A stretch of 64,000 nt of DNA, taken from assembly GCF_030936135.1 (NCBI RefSeq), contig NC_082594.1, positions 124,472,668 to 124,536,667 of the forward strand, given 5' to 3'. The position numbers and the translations under genes were made by a program. Source of the DNA: Gavia stellata (taxonomy: Eukaryota; Chordata; Aves; Gaviiformes; Gaviidae). Below the pieces are notes generated by a model. The model made no database searches and was not told where the DNA came from. It saw nothing but the letters and a program-made list of their open reading frames with translations. This document shows, piece by piece, positions 1 through 9,739 of this stretch (positions within the stretch are counted from its first letter, which is position 1; each line of letters begins with the position of its first letter).

Positions 1-2193
1 TTAGCATCGCTTTTATGGACCTCGTCTTACAGTACCTTCACAATATAGTCAGGGCTTCGGTGGAAGGATCTAGTAAGACAGCAAAGCTAACAGGACCACT
101 GAACTATGACAAATATTTGTAATAAATATTAATGACCACCCAGGCTGTGACAAGTCTTACATTTGACACTTACAGAGCACTTCATCGACTGTTAGAAGCT
201 GCTGCTATTGGTTTTGTTTCCAAATACTTCTTGAAGACAAAAGACACAACCAAAAAAGGGGTGTTTACTGAGAAAACTCAATGTTTGAGTGGTCCAAAAT
301 GCTATTTTCTGCCTGCAGGGAAGCCAGGTGTGACAGAGAAAAGTGAGGAATTCTGTCCTTGGAGAAGGACGGATCTTCAGGTATGGAAGGCAGGGCTTGC
401 TGACCTCAATATGATTTATAATTCTTTGGTTGCAAGGGTTGCTCCCTTACTGTGGCTACCAGTGACTGTGCAGAAAAGGCGTTTAGATTTATCTTCGTTA
501 TGTACAGTACCAGATATTGGGGTGACTGAGGCCTTTGAATGAGAAACTGGAATATCACGAAGACGACCCTGTTCTGAAGAATCACCAAACACTAACAAAA
601 TACCGTAAGCAGAAGTGTCATGCTGTGCTGTGCAAGCTAGTAAGCTTTCATCTCAACAAAATGCAAGAGCATTAATAAGCCCTTGCTTGTGTTCATAAAA
701 AGGACTTGGCTTTCATACCAAAAAAATTACAAACCGGCTTAGTCAGCCAATGTGATGCTCATAACAATTCGTACCTGGGCAACAAGCAGGTGACACCTGT
801 AAGAGCTGAACTACTTCTGTCCCCTGCTAGGGAGGGGACTGGAAACCAGGAGCATGTGTCCGGAATATTGGCTTCTGGTGGGACACTGTGCTGCATTTTG
901 CTGTCTCCTCCTACTGAAATCCAGCCTCTTCTTCTTGAATCTCTGCTTTCTGCAGTTATTTGATTAAGTGATTCTTAACCTTCAGCCATCCTGTCTGTCT
1001 GTGGAGTACAGTTAGGTAGTGGGAGCCCTCGGGGCTCCTAGGTGGCAAAGTGATTTAAAATAAATGTTTAAATCTCACGGATTTGGATGCTGTAACCAAT
1101 GATATTTGAGTGTTTAGGGCTTGCAACATTGCATTGTGATAAGAAGGAAAAAAAAATTCTAAGAAAGCTTTCTTGTCAGTAATTTCCATAAAGCCATGGA
1201 ACAGAGCAGAAGGTGAGATTTGCCCCTAGAGCTTTGCCTTGACTGACTTGCCTTTGTACCTGGAATTTTCCTCTGCAAGTCTTGTCTGTCAAGATCAGGG
1301 TGCTTGATGCGTTGCTTCTCACAAGGGTGACCAAGTGCGCTGCCTCTACCAACTGTTGTTTGGGGCAAACGCACTCTCAGCAGGAGAAAGATGTGTGGGT
1401 CGGAAAAGAAGAGAAACACTAATGAATAAATGGGAGCATTGGCAAGGCAGTCTGTAACATTGATAATAGCTGGGAGAAATGGCTGTCTGAGTTAGCCCAG
1501 CTAGAAAAATCAAAATGTGTCAGAGAAATAGGTGTAGTTCCTCTTTATGGGACTACCTCGTACTCACTAAATGGGAATCAGCTCGCGCTAATGCAACATT
1601 AACAGAAACTGGAGAGTCCTCCATAACTCAAGGCTACAGTAGCAGCAGCTTCAGCTCCTGCTGCCCTTCAGGTGACAGAATTAATGGAGGGAGCAAGAGT
1701 AACGCTATGGAGTAGGAGCTTTGTAATTCAATCAGACCAGCAGCTGCAGCAAGGGGCTGTATCCTCTTCCAAAACCACTGGCGTTACAGGTGCTACACTC
1801 TGTATCTTAGAAATGTCTCAGGTCATAAGGAGCAAGAGTTTTAGGAATTTTGCTCAGATAGCATTAAAATATTATAGCAGGTCCTGATTCAAGCATAAAC
1901 TGATTAGAAGGAACCTAAGACTTCTTTTTATCTTCTGGAGCAAAAAGCAGTGCCAGAACTCAAGGTCGGGCTCATGCTGCATGATAAGACAGGAGCACCA
2001 CAGTAGAGTGGCACTCTACTAAAAACTAAGACATTTCAAAAATGATGTTTAATTATTTATAATCCCTGGGTTTAGGAACTTGCCTTGCTCACAGGTAGGA
2101 AAGGACGATCAAAATGACCACTGCTGCCAACATGCAAGTGAGCGTGAGCATGTTTGGTCACACCTAAGAAACAGAGTAGGAACCAGCTGACAA
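1..2193. other. Intergenic or intronic DNA, no gene recognised
   Basis: The short open frames here (up to about 136 codons) show no family motif, no convincing splice pairing and no similarity I recognise. Composition is ordinary and AT-leaning. I see no repeat, RNA gene or promoter that I can name. It could be intron of a gene whose promoter is the CpG island at 4.4-5.2 kb. Confidence 0.5.
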
Positions 2194-3312
2194 GAGAATC
2201 ATAGAATCATTTAGGTTGGAAAAGACCTTCAAGATCATCAAGTCCAACCGTAAATCTAACCCTGCTAAGTCCACCACTAAACCATGTCCCTAAGCACCTC
2301 ATCCAGATGTCTTTTAAATACCTCCAGGATGGTGACTCAACCACCTCCCTGGGCAGCCTGTTCCAGTGTCTGACAACCCTTTCAGTGAAGAAATTTTTCC
2401 TAATATCCAATCTAAACCTCCCCTGGTGCAACTTGAGACCATTTCCTCTTGTCCCACCACTTGTCACTGGGGAGAAGAGGCCAACACCCACCTCTCTGCA
2501 ACCCCCTTTCAGGTAGTTGTAGAGAGCGATAAGGTCTCCCCTCAGCCTCCTCTTCTCCAGACTGAACAACCCCAGCTCCCTCAGCCGCTCCTCATCAGAC
2601 TTGTGTTCCAGACCCCTCACCAGCTTCGTTGCCCTTCTCTGGACACGCTCCAGCACCTCAATGCCCTTCTTGTAGTGAGGGGCCCAAAACTGAACACAGC
2701 ATTCGAGGTGCGGCCTCACCAGCGCCGAGTACAGGGGCACGATCACCTCCCTGCTCCTGCTGCCCACACCATTTCTGATACAGGCCAGGATGCCGTTGGC
2801 CTTCTTGGCCACCTGGGCACACTGCTGGCTCATACTCAGCCGGCTGTCAACCAACACCCCCAGGTCCTTTTCTGCAGGGCAGCTTTCCAGCCGCTCGTCC
2901 CCAAGCCTGTAGCGTTGCATGGGGTTGTTGTGACCCAAGTGCAGGACCCGGCACTTGGCCTTGTTGAACCTCATACAGTTGGCCTCAGCCCATCCATCCA
3001 GCCTGTCCAGATCCCTCTGCAGAGCCTTCCGACCCTCCAGCAGATCAACACTCCCGCCCAACTTGGTGTTGTCTGCAAACTTACTGAGGGAGCACTTGAT
3101 CCCCTCGTCCAGATCATCAATAAATATATTAAACAAGTCCAGCCCCAAAACTGAGCCCTGGGGAACGTCGCTTGTGACCGGCCGCCAACTGGATCTAACT
3201 CCATTCACCACAACTCTCTGGGCCTCACCATGCAGCCAGTTTTTTACCCAGCGAAGAGTGCACCCATCCAAGCTATGAGCAGTCAGTTTCTCCAGGAGAA
3301 TGCTGTGGGAAA
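2194..3312 (-). mobile_element. CR1 LINE, 5'-truncated 3' portion with ORF2 reverse transcriptase fragment
   Basis: On the minus strand an open frame runs through the end of a CR1 non-LTR retrotransposon ORF2. Recognisable in order are [15 protein letters not shown], the palm segment VPQGSVLG, a FADNTKLGG segment and the C-terminal CR1 block ending near [18 protein letters not shown]. The element ends at about 2194 with the CR1-type tail, whose minus-strand reading is two ATTCTATG-like units. Similarity stops at about 3312, so the copy is 5'-truncated at roughly 1.1 kb of a full length near 4.5 kb; such truncation is the rule for CR1. The catalytic FADD motif reads FADN, so this enzyme would be inactive. 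The frame is still open over about 370 codons, suggesting a fairly young insertion. The left edge is well supported and the right edge is approximate. Confidence 0.95.
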
Positions 3313-4399
3313 TGGGAAGAGATTTGTCACTGGGGAGTCTTGATTCACATACGTCTTCAGACTGGAAAACAAGGGGCCCGTTTTTGTGCTGCTGCACTCG
3401 CCGTTTGCAGTACTGAGTAAAATGATCTTTCCAGGCAGATTTGGTGTGCAAGAAAAGAGTAAACAGAGAGCAGTTTGCCTAAACACAGGCATAATTATTC
3501 AAGACACTCCTCAAGGTTCATTTGACTTTTCTGCCCCAGCAGTTATTTCTACTCACGCTCTCCACAACTGAGAGAAATCTGTTTGGTTTACCCAACTCCA
3601 TTTATAAAGAGAAAAATACAGGAAAAACCCACATAGGCAACTCTGAAAAGCAGCAAAAGATGTCTGAGCGAATTTCGGAAAGGTAACTCCAGAGTCAGTG
3701 ATGAATTTGCATCAAAAATGGATACTGAATACATTTCTTTTACAAATGACAAAGTACTTGTGGTGACATATGGTACAATGTATGCCATAATTTAGAGGTC
3801 TACAATAATATAAGGTGATGCAAACACAGTTATACATACTGCAGAAATCACAAGTCCTAGGTATGTAAATGCATAGTAATGATTGTACATTCAGTTTAAA
3901 AATTAAGAAGCATAAATACTTTGTTTTGAAGGACTTCTGTGCTTCAGTTCCTAAGCTCTGAAATATCAGAAAGCCACTTATGAGAAAGGTAATTAAATGT
4001 TTGATACCACGTCAAGTATTAAGCATTATTGGGAGAGAAGAATATGATTTATCGCTGAAAAATTGAAACAAAATGGAACGCATGCAGGGACTGTAAGTGT
4101 TTTTCCAAGGATTATTCTATTTTGAAATAGAATAGGGAGGCTGGGATAATCTAAATTTAGGGTGTCTCTCATATAGTAAGTAGACATGGCTACGTTTAAA
4201 TTCTCTTGATTTTGCCTTGAAGTTCAAGTTTGGATGTACATCCACTTGAGACATCCAAGTCTCCACTTGATGTCTCCACTTGAGACATCCAAGGAAGAGA
4301 GCGGAAAAAAAACCAGGCAAGAAATTTAAAACCGTAGTGAACGTTTTATTCCCATCCCTACCACTTACTCCCCCTTTGTTTAACTCTCCAGAACCACTG
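3313..4399. other. Non-coding stretch with a short tandem duplication
   Basis: AT-rich DNA without a supported gene. The only structure I see is a 19-base direct repeat, TCCACTTGAGACATCCAAG, at 4241-4259 and 4275-4293 (34-base period) with a partial third copy between them. The run before 4400 leads into the GC-rich island. Confidence 0.5.
4241..4293. repeat. Short tandem repeat, 34-base period
   Basis: The 19-base word TCCACTTGAGACATCCAAG occurs at 4241-4259 and again at 4275-4293. A partial copy, TCCACTTGATG, starts at 4262. A local duplication is the simplest explanation. Confidence 0.85.
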
Positions 4400-4832
4400 C
4401 TACAAAACCTCCCGTAGCTGGAGCCGGAGCAGCGGCCGCCCGCAAGGGCTGCAGCCGCGGTGGAACGGCAGCGATCTTGGCAAAATCTCATTTAAAAGCC
4501 CCGTCCGCGCCTTTTCCCGCAGGAACACCCCCCCCACACCCCGTTACGGACGGAGTTAAGGCAAACGTGGAGTATAGCTGTTGTCCTCTCCCCCGGGAAT
4601 ACTAAAGGCGCCCCGCCGCCCGCCCTGCCGTCACCCCGCGCGGGGGGAGAGCTCCCTCCCGCCCGCCCGCCGCGGGGTAGGGAGAGCCGGGCCGCCCTTA
4701 CCTCCGCCGCCCTGCTCCCTCGCAGCCGCTGCCTCCGCCTCCCCCGCCGCCCCTCGCCCCCTCCGAGGGGCTGTCGCTGCCGGCCCGGCCCGGCCCCGCG
4801 GCCGCGGGACCCTCCAGCCGCCGCGATGCGCT

Positions 4833-4874
4833 GCGGCCGCTCCAGATGTTGGCGGCGCGGCCGCTCCAGATGTT
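4833..4874. repeat. Direct repeat inside the CpG island, 24-base period
   Basis: The 18-base word GCGGCCGCTCCAGATGTT occurs at 4833-4850 and 4857-4874. It contains NotI-type GCGGCCGC. It is a simple local duplication. Confidence 0.9.
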
Positions 4875-4897
4875 CCCCCGGGCGGCCCCGCCGAGGA

Positions 4898-4911
4898 GGG
4901 GGGGGGGGGGG
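4898..4911. repeat. G14 homopolymer in the CpG island
   Basis: Fourteen consecutive G residues sit beside a C-rich stretch. Runs of this kind are prone to sequencing length errors and can form G-quadruplex structure. Confidence 0.85.
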
Positions 4912-5150
4912 TGTTTCCTCCCCGCCTGGCCCGGGAGGACCCAGGGCAGAGCCAAGCAGAAGGGGCTCGGGGAAAGCGAGGCTTCAGCGGGATCCGGCGC
5001 TGCCCGCTGGCCGTCCTTCTGCCCCGCTTCCCGGGAAAAGCAGCCGGGAGCGGGCAGGGCTGGCGGCGGGGCTCCCGGCCGGGGGCAGCGGCTCCCACTA
5101 GCCCGGGCAGGCTAGGAAAAGTGGAAAAAGTAGAGCGGTTTTCTGACACA

Positions 5151-8100
5151 CAAACCCTCCTTTGATCGCTGCCTCTAACAGAGACTTTTTTCCCCCCGCC
5201 CCCCATGGTTTTCTCCACGCAAATGAGCACCCGTGGCTGTAGTTCCTGTAATTTCGCAGGAATGTACGGCAGAGCCCTCAATCCAAAAGAAGAATGTCTA
5301 AAAATAAAATTGAAAGGGTGAAGCCACGGTGTTAGTGACATTACCGAATCATTCCCAGTGTAATGAAAGGCATCTGTCTTACCCTGCACCACCTCTGTTA
5401 CATTAGCCAGCAGAGAACCCCAGCGAAATCCTCAAATCTTGCGCATGGAAAAATCCTCCTTCGAGGTATTTGCCAGGAAGTTGTGATAATCAGGTTTTGA
5501 AGCTCTATTTAAATTACACCAGAAGCCTCCCTGGCCCTTTCCACCCTGTCAGCATCAAGCTCTTGTGTTGCCAACCTCCCCTGGGGCTGTTGGAATAGCC
5601 AAGCCGAGGTGCAACTCTCCCCACCAGCTACTCATAACTTGGACTAAATTCTGAGACATCCCCCGCTCCCAAGTCCCCTAGTTTAAGATTTCTGCTTTTC
5701 AGGATCTGAAAGCTTTTTGCTTTGGGAAATTTGCGGGTGAAATGAACTCCGCGTAAAGATTAAAACTTAGATCAACAGTGCATTTCTGTTTGACTCTTTT
5801 TCACCCTCGGTTGTCTTCTCAGACAGCTCTGTCCCTTTAGTATAAAGTGACACTTTTACGATCAGATAAATAGTACTCCAGCAAACACCCTTCAGCATCT
5901 GGCAAGCAGATGCCTTTGCAGGTTGGGTGATGTAATGAGTAGAGAGAAAAAGGCAATTAATATTTTCCAGAAGGACCACCTCTCTGTAAACAGTGTTTCA
6001 GAAATCCAGCCTCTGGCAGCTGCTCCCCTTTCCTGGTCTGAGTGACTTCTTTTGCAATTTTTTTAGATGGCAGAATACATCTCACGTAATGGCATTAATT
6101 CCTACCTAATGGATATCCTTCTGTTGTAGAAAAGTTTTCAGTCAGACTGAGCTAAATCAGCCAATGAAACTGATAATTGTAATTACCTCATCTATTAGCA
6201 CTGGTTTGATGTGTTTGTCTTGGCAATGGAGCAAAAATCACTTCCTGGGATTCCTCACTTCCATCCATGCCTAAGATGACTTAAAAGTGATTCTAAGTAA
6301 CGATTAGTGTCTCCAATGTCAAAAACTCCAATTAGCATCCCAGAAACCCTGCAGGGATTCTGCACTTCTGCGAGGCCTATCGCAGTGTGCGTTAAAGTAA
6401 CCACAGAGAAGTGGGCGCATAGAATATTCTATAAAACGGTTAGGCACTGCAGAAACAACAAAGCATCCTTTGCAATTTTTTACCAAAGGTCAACAAGAGG
6501 CCAACAGCACTGCTAGATTCGGTCAAGTTCAGACGTCCCTTCGTTTTTATCTTATTCTTTTTGCCTTATTCCAAAGTTAAGAAATGAATTCACCGTACCT
6601 GTTCCAAACTTAGGATATATGCCTGACACACACAATTGAGCTCTCCTCTAGCTGGAGGAACAGAGCATTCACCCATCTCCGAAAGGGCTACGTGTGCTTC
6701 CCAAACTCTGGTTGGTCAAAGGAGACAAGAAATTGCATAACACTTGGCTTGCTTGCTGGGGCAATGTATTCTGAGAATTAATACAAACAACGGCAAATAC
6801 CTTAAAGAAAATTTAAATACGTAAAAGTTAAATAAAATAAGTGAAAAAGACTTGTTCGGATCATAGTGTGTTTTCCTGCCTGTTCAGGATTGCTTTCTAC
6901 AATACAATTGTAAGAGACAATCAAAATTACTAATAGATCCAGTTTACCATTTTGTAACTAATAACATATTGGATCCATTCCACTTTGCTTCCTGCTTCAT
7001 GTGTCCATCAGCAAAAGAACAATTGCCTTTAGATGCTTAACGTTGTAGTGAGTGTTAGGTCTGTGCTATGAATGATTCTGGACGACCACTCAATACTTGA
7101 ATGGCAAGGGTTTGATGTGATTAACATTGCTTTTGCTGTGTGGCAAAATGACCGCATAATCATACCATGTATCCTCTCTGACATGGTAAATCCTATTGAC
7201 TCAGTAAGAAAAAGCTATCAAGTAACCGCAGATAAAAACTGTGTTTTCTAAGATAGAAAAGCAAGATTCTCTGAACAATGCAGCGCAGGTGCATTATTTA
7301 TGGCTGCCCATCTGACAAACAAACTTATTATTTCCATATGCCCTTTGTCCTCCTATTTTTGCCTGGAAAAATTCCTTCATAATTGGGAATCCCTCCATTC
7401 TTGCTGGAGTCAAAGTAAGTCCACAAAAATCATTTAGGAACACACTTTAAATAAATCTCTACTGGGCTTGAGTCCCTAAGACACTTGCAAAGGAGACTTT
7501 TTATAGGCATTAGTTTGGTTGGTCACTGCTGATATTGAGCATTGCACCTGAAGCAAGTCATAAAAACATTTCTTCATGGCTACGCCTAAATGCTATGACA
7601 TGAATTTGCAATTAGTGCTTGAACTGCTTTTCACAGAAGCTACCTGAATGAAATGTCACAAGGCCAAATGTCTGTGGCTCCGAGCCCCACAGGTCTATTG
7701 CATTGCATTAACACTGCGCCTAGTTCTTTACTTCATCAGAGTTATCATAGCTATCGGGCACTTACGTCAACCGTATCTCTATACGTCACCATTTGCGTGC
7801 AGTCACACATCCATGCCTTGATCCAAATACTCATCAGTACGTCATAGACAAATGAGAGTTATAGATGTTTTAGGATTACTGTAACATCCGCAGTTTGGCC
7901 AAGAAGGCGAGTGGTAGCGCTTGGAGGCATGTGAGCTAGTTTCAGCCTAGTCGCTTGGGGTAACAGTACCATTAGCAAAGGGCGGAAGCAGACACCACCA
8001 TAACCTTGCTCTCCGAGTCGTTTCCGCAGGGCTCCGGCAGCCTTTGCTGCTCTTACCTTGGCTGGCTGCATTCATGGCCTCCCGAGGAGGCCACCCGGCC

Positions 8101-9572
8101 TCCAGCACAGTTAGAGAGTAGCGATGAGCAAGATCGTGGCCCTGCACAGGCAGGGGATGAAGCTAACCGTGAACCTCCCGAGCCTAGTCCAGTCCTACAA
8201 GACACGTTCATGGCACGTGTCTGTGCAAAAACTGAAGCGAAATGTCTCTCTGCTCCCTTGGACACTTCAAGTCTAAGACGAGCTGTTCATAGGTATCTCC
8301 GTAGCACCACATCTAATTTGCAGCTGTTGAAATGTAGCATAGAAGCGTAGCCAACACTGATGAAATAATTGGTCTGTGGAGTGCCCAGAAAGTTAGGCAA
8401 ATAATTCTGGCCTTGCAAAGTTTATGCAACAGTTGAAAAAAAGAGCAAATACATGCATTGGCTATGCCTTGAGGAAAAGCAAACATTGACATTCTGTTTT
8501 CAATACAACTTGTAACAAGCAAAATAAATAAAAAGTGGATTTCAATACAAAGACCCATCTTACGACAGTCCAATTTTTGGACTGCTAGTAGGGATATTTG
8601 CTCTTGGATGGATTTAGAAGATACGGGTTTACAACTGTAAGGTTTAAAAACGTTTCTAGGCCTAACTCTGCCATGAGTAAAAAATGTAGCTACATTATAC
8701 ATGGCATTTAAAAAAGTATTAGCTTTTATAATTATTAATTATGTTGTTGCTATTTGAAGCACTTTTCGTTTTTTTACAAGTAGGCTGTGTAAGAAGCTTT
8801 CAAGAAACGTATTTTTTTCTGGTTTGTATCCTTGCTGTGCATTAATCAGCAATTTGTCAAGCTGACTCCTAGCATATAAAAACGTATCCCCCTTATGAAA
8901 GTCTTTCATCTAGAAGAACATGCAAAAAAAAATCACTGTGAAAAATAGTCGGAAGAGCTCATCTTACCCCTATGTGCGTTAAGAGAGGAACAGCAACGAC
9001 TGCAGGTGCAATACCTGAAACGATCTATAATTCCTGGGTAATTGGCTATGTTTCAAGTTGATTAGAGCCCTTTGAACTAATTTAACAATTTGGCGTGGGG
9101 AATTCAGTGCAATAAAGGCAGAAATACCAAGCGTATTAATGGTAAGAGCTTTTCCCCCAGACTTCTCTCTTTCCGTATAAAGATGATTCGAAACAGAGAA
9201 ATCCGGGAAAAGCAGAAGCACTAGCAGAAAGTAGTTTGCAGAGCCTGAATATTTTTCTTCTCAGAGGATCAGTACTTGAAATTAATACATGCCTTGACAC
9301 TGAGAGCTGTGCAGGTGATATCTTCTACAGTCCAAACATGTATAAAAATAATGATCCCTGTCCCCACATAGCAGATTAAGAATCTCTGCCTGTTCTTCCC
9401 TTGTCATGTATTAGCTGAATGAGGGCAAAGATGATTTTTAAGGCTGCAAATGCCACCGCTGAAGTTTGAAATGCGGAATGACATTTCTTTTTACTATGCT
9501 TCAGCTCGTGAAGCAAATTTTGAATTCGGAAGTAAGAAATTATTCATGCTGGGGAAAATGATGTCCACTAAC
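5151..9572. other. Long non-coding stretch
   Basis: No protein family, RNA gene or named repeat is recognised on either strand. Open frames are under about 130 codons and look like chance. The segment is ordinary single-copy-looking DNA, mildly AT-rich. Confidence 0.5.
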
Positions 9573-9739
9573 CTGGCATTTTTCGGTGGAGGATGGTCGA
9601 TCAGTCGAACAATGTCTACAACAGCATAACTTCTCGATAGTGTCAGGTGGTGGAGAGCCTGTCTGGTGTACTCACTCGGGGTCAAATCCCAAGCCAAGTC
9701 CTCGTTTATCAGTTGTTGCAGAAATTGGGACATGGAAAT
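9573..9739 (-). CDS. Candidate orphan internal exon, gene unknown
   Basis: On the minus strand a 167-base open segment is bounded by exon-like signals. A pyrimidine-rich acceptor, CCCTCTGCCTTAG, ends at 9740. A CAG|GTTAGT donor follows, with exon end at 9573. Read in phase 0 it encodes 55 residues plus two bases and has a protein-like composition: acidic and hydrophobic in the middle (INEDLAWDLTPSEYTRQALH), then SYAVVDIVRLIDHPPPK. I do not recognise the family. It lies between the 3' end of LNP1 and the left CpG island, on the same strand as LNP1. It could be an exon of an unannotated gene, a decayed pseudogene exon, a piece of an unknown repeat, or chance. No partner exon was found. Confidence 0.25.

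Larger units (their letters stand above)
4400..5150 (-). promoter_or_regulatory. CpG island, probable promoter of a leftward gene (TMEM45A by synteny)
   Basis: About 750 bases of very GC- and CpG-rich DNA stand out from AT-leaning flanks. In birds such an island usually marks a promoter. A minus-strand splice donor, GGCGGAG|GTAAGG, has its exon end at 4702 and donor at 4701-4696, directly downstream (leftward) of a purine- and GC-rich leader. This suggests a non-coding first exon transcribed to the left. In other vertebrates the gene after LNP1 on the same strand is TMEM45A, so this island may be its promoter. No TMEM45A coding exon is visible between here and base 1, so the assignment is inference. 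A 14-base G run lies at 4898-4911. Confidence 0.55.

Noticed and set aside
2366-3154. Plus-strand open frame of 262 codons over the CR1 copy
   Set aside because: It is the complement of CR1 ORF2 sequence; the real content is the minus-strand reverse transcriptase fragment.
4581-5392. Long overlapping open frames on both strands in the left CpG island
   Set aside because: GC-rich DNA rarely makes stop codons; the peptides are low-complexity P/G/R/A and match nothing. The island is better explained as a promoter.
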